The notes: generated from the sequence alone by a model not told the origin. A stretch of DNA of 45,326 nucleotides from Clostridiales bacterium (GCA_017620475.1 JAFZQI010000013.1:1-45326), one strand, 5' to 3'; counted from the stretch's first letter, positions 25,213 through 32,888 are shown. Program-made: numbers and translations.

Positions 25213-25754
25213 AAACAGTTTATGATTTTGCGGTAAAGGACAGAAGTGGGAAAGAGGTCAGTCTTTCCGAGTATCAGGGAAAAGTACTCCTGATCGTGAA
25301 TACGGCCACTGGATGCGGGTTTACTCCGCACTACGAGCCTTTGGAAGCCATGTATAAGGAATTGAAAGATCAGGGCTTTGAGATCCTGGATTTCCCCTGC
25401 AATCAGTTTGCCAATCAGGCTCCTGGAGATGTAGAGGAGATTCACAATTTCTGCACGCTAAAGTTCGGTACTGAGTTTCCCCAGTTTGCCAAGATCGATG
25501 TTAACGGAGAAACCGCTGATCCGCTGTTTGCTTTCCTGGCAACAGAAAAGCCTTTTGAAGGTTTTGGAAAAGGCGTGAAGAATAAGATGCTGGAGAAGTT
25601 TTCGAATATGAATAACAAGGCCTTCGGAGACAAGGCCTATATCAAGTGGAACTTCACCAAGTTCCTGATCGACAGAGAGGGCAAGGTCATTGCAAGGTTT
25701 GAGCCGACGGTACACATGGACGAGGTAAAAGAAGCGGTAAAGGCAGCCCTGTAA
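25209..25754 (+). CDS. glutathione peroxidase-like (thioredoxin-dependent) peroxidase
   Basis: 181 residues of the GPx/BtuE family. The peroxidatic Cys36 is in NTATGCGFTP, and FPCNQF contains Cys64, with the conserved Gln/Asn/Trp supporting residues (Trp in IKWNFTKF). Cys rather than selenocysteine is used and Clostridia generally lack glutathione, so thioredoxin is the likelier reductant. The ATG overlaps the ohrR stop (ATGA), so it is co-regulated by peroxide. Confidence 0.93.
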   Translation: MKTVYDFAVKDRSGKEVSLSEYQGKVLLIVNTATGCGFTPHYEPLEAMYKELKDQGFEILDFPCNQFANQAPGDVEEIHNFCTLKFGTEFPQFAKIDVNGETADPLFAFLATEKPFEGFGKGVKNKMLEKFSNMNNKAFGDKAYIKWNFTKFLIDREGKVIARFEPTVHMDEVKEAVKAAL

Positions 25755-25826
25755 GTACACTGCGGAAGTAACATAACCAGTGCTTTTTGAAAAGAAAAAA
25801 CATTGAGAGAAATGGAGAAATAGGGT

Positions 25827-26951
25827 ATGAGCAATAGTGAAATGTCTCGCGAAAAAACCATCGTTAAAACGAGCGTAATCGGCATCGTTGCCAATGTTTT
25901 CCTCGCTGCTTTTAAAGCGGCTATCGGCCTGATGACGAACTCCATTGCCATTGTCCTGGATGCAGTGAACAATATCTCGGATGCGGGAAGCTCGCTGATC
26001 ACGATCATTGGAACGAAGCTTGCGGGAAAAGAGCCGGACAAGAAACATCCCTTCGGTTATGGACGTATCGAATACTTAAGTGCGATGATCATTTCCGTGA
26101 TCGTGCTGTATGCCGGTGTGACCTCTTTTTCTGAGTCGGTCAAGTTGATCATCCATCCGAAGACGCCGGACTACTCCATCGTTTCTCTGGTTATCATTGC
26201 CGTGGCTGTCGTGGTAAAGATCGTTCTCGGCCGCTATGTCAAAGCAGTGGGGGAGAAGGTCCACTCCGACTCGCTGATCAATTCCGGTGAGGATGCCACG
26301 CTGGATTCGGTCATTTCCGCCTCCACTTTGGTGGCAGCCGTGATCTTCATGCGCTTCGAGGTCTCGATTGAAGCCTGGCTGGGTGCCGTGATCTCTATTG
26401 TCATCATCAAAGCAGGAATTGAGATGCTCCGTGATACGATCTCGCAGATCCTGGGAGAGAGAAATGATCAGGAACTGGTCAAGGAAATTAAGAAAACGGT
26501 AGTCGGGTTCCCGGATGTACAGGGTGCCTATGACCTGGTCCTCAACAATTACGGACCGGACAGATGGAACGGATCGATCCATATTGAAGTACCGGATACC
26601 TATTCCGCAGACCGGCTGGATCAGCTGATCCGGGAGATCCAGATCGAAGTGCTGAAAGAACACAATGTCATTCTAACTGCGATCGGCGTGTATTCGACAA
26701 ATACCAAAGATGAGGAAGTGATCCGCACCAGAAAAGAAGTCAGCAGGATCGTGCTTTCCCATGAACATGTGAAACAGATCCACGGATTTTATCTTCTGAA
26801 AGAGAAGAAAATGATGAGGTTTGACATTGTGATCAGTTTCGAAGCAAAGGACCGCAAGACGGTTTATGAAGAAGTGGTTTCCGAGGTCGCAAAAGCATTC
26901 CCCGGCTATGAATTACAGGTGACCATGGATACTGACTACTCGGAAGAGTGA
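25827..26951 (+). CDS. cation diffusion facilitator (CDF) metal exporter
   Basis: 374 residues: six membrane helices in the first 215, then a cytoplasmic ferredoxin-like domain and an extension. The membrane metal site is DxxxN in helix II (Asp45, Asn49, then Ser-Asp) and DxxxD in helix V (Asp157, Asp161), without the zinc-type histidine, which favours Mn2+ or Fe2+ export. HPFGYGRIEY after helix II is the usual CDF loop. The ribosome site is GGAG-AAATAGGGT. The 25755-25826 spacer carries a non-coding copy of CAGTGCTTTT (25778-25787). It faces the DtxR gene across a bidirectional terminator. Confidence 0.93.
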   Translation: MSNSEMSREKTIVKTSVIGIVANVFLAAFKAAIGLMTNSIAIVLDAVNNISDAGSSLITIIGTKLAGKEPDKKHPFGYGRIEYLSAMIISVIVLYAGVTSFSESVKLIIHPKTPDYSIVSLVIIAVAVVVKIVLGRYVKAVGEKVHSDSLINSGEDATLDSVISASTLVAAVIFMRFEVSIEAWLGAVISIVIIKAGIEMLRDTISQILGERNDQELVKEIKKTVVGFPDVQGAYDLVLNNYGPDRWNGSIHIEVPDTYSADRLDQLIREIQIEVLKEHNVILTAIGVYSTNTKDEEVIRTRKEVSRIVLSHEHVKQIHGFYLLKEKKMMRFDIVISFEAKDRKTVYEEVVSEVAKAFPGYELQVTMDTDYSEE

Positions 26952-26976
26952 AAAAGGCTTGCAAAAAAAGAAAAGA

Positions 26977-27012
26977 ACCCCTGAAGCCGGAAAGAACTTC
27001 AGGGGGTCGTTT
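26977..27012. terminator. bidirectional terminator between CDF and dtxR genes
   Basis: CCCCTGAAG (26978-26986) pairs with CTTCAGGGG (26997-27005), with T-rich tracts on both strands (CGTTTT plus; TTCTTTT minus). It serves both convergent genes. Confidence 0.85.
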
Positions 27013-27026
27013 TCTGCTTGAGATAT

Positions 27027-27407
27027 TTAGTCGGCTTTCTTCATGTCCTTCAGATGCTTCTTAATCTTGTTGAAGGATTTATCACTAATGTCATGCTCGA
27101 TGCGGCAGGCGTCCTCGGAAGCAGTCTTCTCGTCGACACCAAGTAACATCAGCGCCTCAGTCAGGATGCGGTGACGCTCATAGATACGCTTGGCGATCTT
27201 CAGTCCCTCTTCCGTAAAGTGGATCGCGCCGTCCTCATCCACCGTGATCAAGCTTTTGTTCTTCAGAATGCCCATCGCACGGCTGACACTCGGCTTGCTG
27301 AGGTCCATTTCACGTGCAATATCGATAGAGCGCACATTTCCATTGCGTTTCCTTAGTATCAGGATCGTCTCCAGATAGTCTTCGCCAGATTCATATAGTC
27401 CGTCCAT
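27027..27407 (-). CDS. DtxR family metal-responsive repressor (iron/manganese)
   Basis: 126 residues: winged helix (about 8-65, RSIDIAREMDLSKPSVSRAM) and dimerisation domain, no SH3 domain. Likely metal ligands are Asp10 and Glu13 (EDYLE), His79 (YERHR), Cys101, Glu104 and His105 (CRIEHDIS). In MntR the equivalent of Cys101 is Glu99 and of Asp10 is Asp8; in DtxR/IdeR these are Cys102 and Met10, so this protein combines the two. It probably binds the GTTAG-N6-CTAAC boxes at feo, at 27635 and possibly others. AAGGAG lies before ATG 27407. Confidence 0.9.
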   Translation of the reverse strand: MDGLYESGEDYLETILILRKRNGNVRSIDIAREMDLSKPSVSRAMGILKNKSLITVDEDGAIHFTEEGLKIAKRIYERHRILTEALMLLGVDEKTASEDACRIEHDISDKSFNKIKKHLKDMKKAD

Positions 27408-27434
27408 ATGTGCTCTCCTTGATCGTTTTTCTCT

Positions 27435-27464
27435 ATTATACGCATACTTTCATTTTATTATCAA
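27435..27464 (-). promoter_or_regulatory. dtxR promoter TTGATA-N18-TATAAT
   Basis: Minus-strand -10 TATAAT at 27440-27435 and -35 TTGATA at 27464-27459, 18 bases apart, close to the ATG. Confidence 0.7.
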
Positions 27465-27500
27465 GAAAATGCCTGAGGAGGGCATATACTCGCTCAGGCA
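27465..27500 (-). terminator. terminator for the 21-aa microORF transcript
   Basis: On the minus strand TGCCTGAG (27500-27493) pairs with CTCAGGCA (27477-27470), followed by TTTTC. It ends the short transcript before the dtxR promoter. Confidence 0.6.
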
Positions 27501-27542
27501 CTTCTTGTAAATAGATATGTTAGGAGGGTGGTGTTCAAAGTA

Positions 27543-27608
27543 TCACTTTGCCAGAGCCGCGCCCTTCTGCAACCTCATCTTGTTGTTTCTCGTGCACTGT
27601 TCCAACAT
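27543..27608 (-). CDS. 21-aa microORF behind an iron-box-like palindrome
   Basis: ATG 27608 follows a strong AAGGAGGAG (about 27623-27615). The frame (MLEQCTRNNKMRLQKGAALAK) has 21 codons to TGA at 27543. A terminator follows at 27500-27465, and a perfect 7-6-7 DtxR-type palindrome lies 26 bases upstream. The combination of strong ribosome site, regulator box and terminator argues that the peptide is made. No family is recognised. A clear -10 is not visible. Confidence 0.5.
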   Translation of the reverse strand: MLEQCTRNNKMRLQKGAALAK

Positions 27609-27634
27609 GCTTTTTTGCTCCTCCTTATTTGGCG

Positions 27635-27654
27635 TAGTTAGCAGATGCTAACTA
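27635..27654. promoter_or_regulatory. DtxR-type box, perfect 7-6-7 palindrome
   Basis: TAGTTAG-CAGATG-CTAACTA. It shares GTTAGCAGATGCT with feo box 1. It lies between the minus-strand microORF and the plus-strand RNA candidate, and could regulate both. Confidence 0.65.
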
Positions 27655-27660
27655 GTTTGT

Positions 27661-27864
27661 GTTCTTTGATGTCATACCTATACCAGTCCGGGGAATCCTG
27701 ATATTTTTCTTGCAGAGAAGACCAACTCCCCTTTCGCTATTCCTGAAAGAACCCCGGACGAAGAACTGTCATGAAAGAAGTCTGTTTGGCGAATCAGACT
27801 TGACGGACCTTTAGGTATTATCCTTGGAAAAGGGCTGCAGCAGTACCTCGTTGCAGCCCTTTTT
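27661..27864 (+). ncRNA. structured non-coding RNA candidate
   Basis: A closing helix ATACCTA (27674-27680)/TAGGTAT (27812-27818) encloses two arms: GTCCGGGG (27686-27693)/CCCCGGAC (27752-27759), and CTGTC + AAGTCTG (27766-27784) pairing with CAGACTT + GACGG (27795-27806). A perfect plus-strand terminator follows at once. There is no open frame of note on this strand, and no plus-strand gene upstream without its own terminator. It resembles a three-way-junction small RNA or orphan riboswitch. I cannot match it to a known class (6S, SRP and common riboswitch signatures are not evident). Confidence 0.42.
27828..27864 (+). terminator. terminator of the RNA candidate
   Basis: AAAAGGGCTGCA (27828-27839) and TGCAGCCCTTTT (27852-27863) form a perfect 12-bp stem followed by T. 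The nearest plus-strand gene upstream ends at 26951 with its own terminator, so a separate transcript must be assumed. Confidence 0.85.
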
Positions 27865-27878
27865 CTAATCCTGATGCG

Positions 27879-27903
27879 AAAAGCGGGACGATACACGTCC
27901 CGC
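27879..27903 (-). terminator. terminator of the ABC exporter operon
   Basis: Minus-strand stem GCGGGACG/CGTCCCGC (27903-27883, five-base loop) followed by TTTT, about 30 bases after the permease stop. Confidence 0.8.
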
Positions 27904-27931
27904 TCTCGACTGATTCAAAAAATAATAGGTG

Positions 27932-30244
27932 TCAATCCATACCCTTAAGGATATCGACCATATCCAGCTTTCTGATCCTTTTATTGAACATGTAGCTGAC
28001 CAGGACTGAAACGCCCATGACGAACAGGGCGGAGATGAGGTAGACCAGGAACCCGGCAGAAACAGGGTAGTCCATGCTGTCGCCGTTACTGTCGAACATA
28101 TACTGGAGCATGACCGTTCCGAAGGGCGCTCCCAGGATCAAGCCAACGATGGAAAGCCACAGATTCTGAAGAGATAGGAGCTTTCTGATCCTCTTTGTCG
28201 TGAACCCGAGTACTTTTAGCGTGGCAAATTCCTTGATCCGCTCATGGAAGGAGAGATTCCCGCAGTTGTACAGGACGACGATAGGGAGGATGGCGGCAAA
28301 GACGACGAAGACGATAAGCATGGCGTAGATCATCTCCATCATGATGTCGAAGCTTTCCTTCAGATCCTTATCGTCATGTACGGCCAGGATCCCGGCCTGT
28401 CCTTCCACATCCACAGAAGTGGCATTCGAATAGAGCATGGTGGGGACATACTCGGCGCCGGTTTCTTCGTAATCGGCGCGCAGCATGGTTACACCGGAAA
28501 AGTTCGGATGCCGGTTGATGAGCCCGACTTTCGCCTCGTACCAGGTGTTCTTTTCGTAGAGGTGCCAGTAGAAGGTGTCGCCCTCCTTAAGATCCAGTGC
28601 CCGGGCCAGCTTCATCGTGATGGCGCATGTTCCGGGCTCAAGTTCCACCAGCTCACGGTTCAGGCCGGTCAGCCTGTAGTTATTCAGCCCTTCCGTAACC
28701 ATAAGGGAAGTGGAGCGCTTCTTATCCGAGGAAGCCTGCGGTTCTTTGGCGATCTCGATCGCGGAGGCCGAGATCAGCTCTCCGCCGTACTGTTCCTTAT
28801 AACTTTCCGCCTGATCGACGGTAATACCTTCGGAAAAGTCGATCTCGTTTTTGAAGTTCTGGATCTTATCGAAGGTCCAAGTCGAGGCATCCTGAATCGT
28901 GGTGATCGAAGCCATGGCCGCGACCATGATCATCATGCCGGCCGCGGTGCCGAAGATTCCCATGAAAGCACGGAGCTTCCCGCGGGAGATGTCCCGGAGA
29001 TTGTACTGGGAAGAGAAGCCCAGCTTTCCCCAGAACGGCAGTTTCTCGAAGAGAGTTCTTTTCCCGGATTTTGGAGAAGACGGACGAAGGCTCTCGGCCG
29101 GATGGACATTCATGACCTTCCTGCAGCTGAAGTAGGTCGCCAGCGTGCAGCAGAAAACGACCAGCGCGACTACGATCAGGAAGGAAGCATCCATCTCGAC
29201 GGTCCAGCCCGGAACCAGATACCAGGCCCGGAAGATCACAGCCAGTCCCTCGCCCATGAGATATGTCCCGACGAAGAGTCCCGCGATGGAACCGAGAAGC
29301 GAAACGAAGAAACTGTAGCTCAGATAGTGGAGGATGATCTTCCTCCGCTTCATTCCCAGGGCGCGAAGCGTGCCGATCTGCGTGCGCTGATTGGCGATCA
29401 TACGATTCATCGTGGTCATGATGACCAGAAGCGCGATAGCGAGGAAAACGACAGGGAAGGTGATGGCGAACTGATCGTGCTGGGTAAGCTCGTCCTTCAT
29501 GATGCGGATGCCGGGCATATCGTCACGGTCGCAGAAGACCGCGTAGTTGCCCTTCAGTGCTTTTCCCAGATCCTCTTCCATGCTCTTAACGTCCTGGCGG
29601 TCTGTCGTGAACACCAGTTCATTGAATGGGATTTCCGCTCCAAAAGCACTGAGGCTTTCCTTTAGTCCTTCGACCGGCATGTAGATCACGGCAATATTCT
29701 TGAGGATAATATCCAGATCCTTGTCCGCCTTCAGGTACTGATACTCCGGCGCGACCATGGTCCCGGCGATCTTCTTCGTGATGGTGAACCCGTATGCGGA
29801 GAAAGAAAACGAATCACCTATCTTCAGATCCCATTCTTTGGCAAACGAGTCCGAGATCCATATCGAATCTTTAGAAGCAAGATCCAGTTTCTCGCCCGAG
29901 ACATAGTAGGGCTTGGAAACCAGATTTTCCTCCAGTACATATACCTCCAGCTGTGCCTGATCGTGGGATTCCGCCGTCGCGGTGATATGCAGCCGGCGCT
30001 GTGCGGAAGTCACATCCGAAAGATTCCGGACGGAAGAGAGATCTTCGGAAGAAAAACCTTCGCTGAAGATCCAGCCGTCGGCGCAGTTGGTGATGCTCCG
30101 GAGGTCATCCAGCTTATTGTATGCGCTGATATTACTGGCCTTCATGCAGGCGTAGAGCGAAACGGCCAGAAAGGAGAGGATAAAGAGGGAGAGGAACTGG
30201 CCGATGTTGCCGCGGATCTCCCGGATCATTTTCTTACCGAGCAT
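27932..30244 (-). CDS. FtsX-family ABC transporter permease
   Basis: About 770 residues with two FtsX/MacB-type domains: an N-terminal membrane helix, a large extracytoplasmic domain, three helices (about 260-375, containing QIGTLRALGMKRRKIILHYL), a second extracytoplasmic domain and three C-terminal helices (FATLKVLGFTTKRIRKLLSLQ), finishing LDMVDILKGMD. Such permeases with a single ATPase export or sense antimicrobial peptides and lipids. The ATG 30244 overlaps the ATPase stop (TAATG) and follows GGAGG. Two CAGTGCTTTT copies lie in it (29555, 29642). Confidence 0.9.
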   Translation of the reverse strand: MLGKKMIREIRGNIGQFLSLFILSFLAVSLYACMKASNISAYNKLDDLRSITNCADGWIFSEGFSSEDLSSVRNLSDVTSAQRRLHITATAESHDQAQLEVYVLEENLVSKPYYVSGEKLDLASKDSIWISDSFAKEWDLKIGDSFSFSAYGFTITKKIAGTMVAPEYQYLKADKDLDIILKNIAVIYMPVEGLKESLSAFGAEIPFNELVFTTDRQDVKSMEEDLGKALKGNYAVFCDRDDMPGIRIMKDELTQHDQFAITFPVVFLAIALLVIMTTMNRMIANQRTQIGTLRALGMKRRKIILHYLSYSFFVSLLGSIAGLFVGTYLMGEGLAVIFRAWYLVPGWTVEMDASFLIVVALVVFCCTLATYFSCRKVMNVHPAESLRPSSPKSGKRTLFEKLPFWGKLGFSSQYNLRDISRGKLRAFMGIFGTAAGMMIMVAAMASITTIQDASTWTFDKIQNFKNEIDFSEGITVDQAESYKEQYGGELISASAIEIAKEPQASSDKKRSTSLMVTEGLNNYRLTGLNRELVELEPGTCAITMKLARALDLKEGDTFYWHLYEKNTWYEAKVGLINRHPNFSGVTMLRADYEETGAEYVPTMLYSNATSVDVEGQAGILAVHDDKDLKESFDIMMEMIYAMLIVFVVFAAILPIVVLYNCGNLSFHERIKEFATLKVLGFTTKRIRKLLSLQNLWLSIVGLILGAPFGTVMLQYMFDSNGDSMDYPVSAGFLVYLISALFVMGVSVLVSYMFNKRIRKLDMVDILKGMD

Positions 30245-30951
30245 TACCACTCCACCTCCCGTACGGAAACCGGAGATTCGTTGATGCGGATCTCCCTGAC
30301 TTTGCCGTTCTTCATGCGGATCACTTTATCCGCGCATCGTGCGATGTCGGCGTTATGGGTAACGAGGACGACGGTCTTTCCGTCCTTTCTGCAAAGATCC
30401 GCAAGAAGCTCCAGCACGATCACGCCGGTTTCGGAATCGAGCGCTCCGGTCGGCTCGTCGCCGAGGATGATCTTCGGGTCTTTGGCCAGCGCCCTTGCAA
30501 TGGAGACACGCTGCTGTTCGCCGCCGGACATTTGCGACGGGAATTTCTTCGCGTGATCGGCAAGACCGACCGCGCGGAGCATCTCCATCGGATCTCTCGC
30601 CTCTTTGACGATGTTTCTGACCAGAGCCACATTCTCCAGCGCGGTGAGGGAAGGGAGGAGGTTATAGAACTGAAAGATAAATCCGATCGTTGAGGCACGA
30701 TAATCGGAAAGCTCCTTATCCTTCATGGAGGAAACGTCCTGCCCGGCCACGGTGACGGTGCCGGAAGTCGGCGTATCCATGCCGCCCAGCATATTCAGCA
30801 CCGTGGATTTGCCGGCCCCGGACTGGCCGAGGATGACCACGAATTCGCCTTCGTCTATCGTGAAGTTGACGTCGTTGTTGGCCAGCTGCATGCCCTCACC
30901 CTGTCCGTATTGTTTGACTACATTTTTGAATTCCACGATCGTCTTTCCCAT
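30244..30951 (-). CDS. ABC transporter ATPase (LolD/MacB type)
   Basis: 235 residues: Walker A GQSGAGKST, Q-loop FIFQFYNLLPSLTALENV, signature MSGGEQQRVSIARAL, Walker [12 protein letters not shown] and H-loop VTHN. This is the subfamily that partners FtsX-like permeases. The start at 30951 has GGAAGGAGA upstream. Its promoter region contains a DtxR-type box (31001-31020) and, beyond it, palindromes that probably bind the divergent TetR protein. Confidence 0.93.
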   Translation of the reverse strand: MGKTIVEFKNVVKQYGQGEGMQLANNDVNFTIDEGEFVVILGQSGAGKSTVLNMLGGMDTPTSGTVTVAGQDVSSMKDKELSDYRASTIGFIFQFYNLLPSLTALENVALVRNIVKEARDPMEMLRAVGLADHAKKFPSQMSGGEQQRVSIARALAKDPKIILGDEPTGALDSETGVIVLELLADLCRKDGKTVVLVTHNADIARCADKVIRMKNGKVREIRINESPVSVREVEW

Positions 30952-31000
30952 GATCCGTTTCTCCTTCCGATTTTTCCTGTTGTCTATATATAGTGTAATT

Positions 31001-31020
31001 AAGTAAGACTCTGCTAACTG
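31001..31020. promoter_or_regulatory. DtxR-type box upstream of the ABC exporter
   Basis: On the minus strand CAGTTAG-CAGAGT-CTTACTT, one good and one degenerate half-site, just upstream of a TATATA -10 candidate (30987-30992). CAGA in the centre matches the other boxes. Confidence 0.45.
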
Positions 31021-31058
31021 CATACATTCTACGCCGAGCCCTGACAGCAGGTCAATAG

Positions 31059-31082
31059 AAAATTGAGAGAAATCTCAATTTT
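31059..31082. promoter_or_regulatory. TetR-type operator 1
   Basis: AAAATTGAGA-GAAA-TCTCAATTTT, a perfect 10-4-10 palindrome between the ABC exporter and the TetR gene. Confidence 0.72.
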
Positions 31083-31104
31083 GTGAAAAATAACTAAAAA
31101 TGGA

Positions 31105-31116
31105 AAGTGCTTTTCG
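31105..31116 (+). repeat. dispersed motif copy (AAGTGCTTTTCG) between the TetR operators
   Basis: One of the non-coding copies of the CAGTGCTTTTCG family, located midway between the two operators. Confidence 0.7.
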
Positions 31117-31119
31117 TAA

Positions 31120-31141
31120 AAATTGAGAATAATCTCAATTT
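31120..31141. promoter_or_regulatory. TetR-type operator 2
   Basis: AAATTGAGA-ATAA-TCTCAATTT, a perfect 9-4-9 palindrome with its centre exactly 60 bp from operator 1. Confidence 0.72.
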
Positions 31142-31212
31142 CTGTAGCCAGATGAAAAAAGATGTGGTTAAATGAATATGGGAAATACTAAGAATAAACG
31201 GGTGAACGTAAG

Positions 31213-31890
31213 ATGGCAAAGAAGAAAGAAGCAGAAAGATCTTCTGCGGCGAAAAGTAAAACGCAAAGGGCAGAAAGCCCGAAGACCATGGCGGTGCCGA
31301 AGCAGAAACGCTCGATCGAGACGCGCCTGAAGATCCTGAAGGTCGGGGGAGAACTGATCCTGAAGAAGGGCTATCACAATATCACGGCGGACGAGATCGC
31401 CAAGGCCGCCGGTGTCTCGACAGGCATCGTTTATCACTATTTCCGGGACAAGAAAGATATCCTCATCACGGCTCTGGACATGACTGCCGAGCATCTGATC
31501 TCGGATGTGGCGAAGTTCTATCACGAAGCGGAAAGCAGTCAGGACGAGATGGACTTCGATGCGTTTGCCGAGAAAACCATGGACTATATTCTCGAGTATC
31601 ACCGGAGAAACTGGGAAGTACACGAAGAGATGGAGGCGCTGTACCATACGGATGCAGAGATCGCCGCTGTTTCCGATACTTTCTGGCAGAAGATGTACGC
31701 TACCTTCGAGGAGATCCTTCTTACCAAAGGCGCGAAGAAAGAGCACCTCTCCGAGAATATCCGCATGGCGATGAACTATTTCGAGTGCTACTGCCACACC
31801 TATATGCATCCCATCAACGACGCCCTGGATCAGGACTACATGCGGAAAAAGACGATTGAGACGATCAAGAAGCTGATCTTCGGGGAGTAA
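31213..31890 (+). CDS. TetR family transcriptional regulator
   Basis: 225 residues. A Lys/Ala/Ser-rich extension (1-32) precedes the HTH (about 36-82, ITADEIAKAAGVSTGIVYHYFRDKKDIL). The ligand domain is all-helical. It is transcribed away from the FtsX-type exporter, and two near-identical palindromes lie between them, so it probably represses itself and the exporter. The ribosome site is weak (GGTG). A downstream in-frame ATG at 31288 would remove the basic extension. Confidence 0.9.
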   Translation: MAKKKEAERSSAAKSKTQRAESPKTMAVPKQKRSIETRLKILKVGGELILKKGYHNITADEIAKAAGVSTGIVYHYFRDKKDILITALDMTAEHLISDVAKFYHEAESSQDEMDFDAFAEKTMDYILEYHRRNWEVHEEMEALYHTDAEIAAVSDTFWQKMYATFEEILLTKGAKKEHLSENIRMAMNYFECYCHTYMHPINDALDQDYMRKKTIETIKKLIFGE

Positions 31891-31916
31891 GTCTTCCGAT
31901 ATACACTTGCATAATT

Positions 31917-31976
31917 CAGTATGAGGAGGGCTCATACACGGTTTATGGGCATTTCTCCACGAAGGAGAATTCCGGA
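31917..31976. repeat. copy 1 of a 49-bp repeat
   Basis: Positions 31928-31976 are identical to 34022-34070. The unit contains a GTATGAG/CTCATAC hairpin at its left edge and TTCTCC-ACGAA-GGAGAA. Here it follows the 3' end of the first lipoprotein gene. Its job is unknown. Confidence 0.85.
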
Positions 31977-32019
31977 GAAAAACCGCCGTTTCAACCCCAA
32001 AAAACGACGCTTCATTTTT

Positions 32020-32754
32020 TTACGATGGATCAATGCCGTCCAAGAGGGCAATCAAGTTTTGGCCTTGTTGAGAGTATCGATACCCATCACCATGGTCGGA
32101 TCTAAAATATTGAACGCTCCACATCCATCCACCATCATCCGTAGCATAAACCGTCACGAGACCCTGATACTCATTATTCTTGCGAAATTCGAACATATGC
32201 TCGGATTTGTCGTAAAAAAATACTTGGTATCCAAGATCCTGCGCATGAGACTTACCCGCTTCATATTCCGAATCGAGATTTTTCCCGGGATCCGGCGCAG
32301 TTGTAGGCGTCGGAGTCGGAGTGTCCGTCGGTGGCGGAGGCGGTTCCGGCGTAGGCGTACTGAACGGGTCGGTTTCTTCGGATTTTTCGGAAGGCTCCTC
32401 AGTTGTTTCTTCCGGGACAGGTGTAGGAGTCGGATCGGCCGGGATAGTTGTATCCGTAGCTTTTGGTTCTTCCGTCGGAGTAGGTGTATTTGTCGGTTCA
32501 GGTGTAGGAGATGGAGTTGGTGTATCAGTAGGTAGCGGTGTTGGGGTATCGGTCGGAACGGTTGTTTCAGAGGGAATCTCAGAGATAGTAGTTGTTGCTG
32601 AGGTGCTTTCCATAGTTGTCATTAAATTCGTTACAGATGTATCTGGTGCTGGCGCTGAAGATCCATCCTTCGAGTTGCAACTGCAGCTTGCAGAAGAGAG
32701 TCCAAACGAAATAGCAATCAATACTGTTAAAAGTGATTTTCTACGGTTACTCAT
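32020..32754 (-). CDS. lipoprotein paralog 1: Thr/Pro-rich stalk with C-terminal LGY domain
   Basis: 244 residues. A signal peptide leads to two adjacent cysteines (Cys24 and Cys26; the lipobox is weak). A long Thr/Pro/Glu stalk (about 30-155) with PTPT/TDTP repeats spans the wall. The last 85 residues form a compact domain (DSEYEAGKSHAQDLGY ... ALLDGIDPS) shared with the genes at 33017 and 34124. GAGGATG precedes the ATG. I do not recognise the domain; with aromatic residues and a conserved DxE start it could bind a wall or carbohydrate ligand, but that is a guess. Confidence 0.8.
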   Translation of the reverse strand: MSNRRKSLLTVLIAISFGLSSASCSCNSKDGSSAPAPDTSVTNLMTTMESTSATTTISEIPSETTVPTDTPTPLPTDTPTPSPTPEPTNTPTPTEEPKATDTTIPADPTPTPVPEETTEEPSEKSEETDPFSTPTPEPPPPPTDTPTPTPTTAPDPGKNLDSEYEAGKSHAQDLGYQVFFYDKSEHMFEFRKNNEYQGLVTVYATDDGGWMWSVQYFRSDHGDGYRYSQQGQNLIALLDGIDPS

Positions 32755-32801
32755 ACTTCATCCTCAATTGTTTGTTTGAAGCAATATCTTATTTGTTTAT
32801 G

Positions 32802-32830
32802 ATTTTATGTCTTTGATGCAAAAAACACAA
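32802..32830 (-). promoter_or_regulatory. promoter of lipoprotein paralog 1 (TTGTGT-N17-TAAAAT)
   Basis: Minus-strand TAAAAT (32807-32802) and TTGTGT (32830-32825), 17 bases apart. Confidence 0.5.
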
Positions 32831-32859
32831 CGCTGAAGATCCTTCAATGGCGGCTTGCG

Positions 32860-32888
32860 TTGACGCATTGCGTTAAGTATATTATTAT
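32860..32888 (+). promoter_or_regulatory. strong promoter of an orphan short transcript
   Basis: TTGACG (32860-32865), 17 bases, TATTAT (32883-32888). The -35 is embedded in TTGCGTT direct repeats (from 32856 and 32869), a likely operator. Confidence 0.65.

Noticed and set aside
27661..27864. Assigning the structured RNA to 6S RNA, SRP RNA or a known riboswitch
   Set aside because: I could not see the conserved nucleotides of these classes; it stays an unassigned candidate.
28244..29665. 473-codon plus-strand frame opposite the FtsX-type permease
   Set aside because: His/Asp/Gly-rich nonsense translation of a conserved minus-strand gene.
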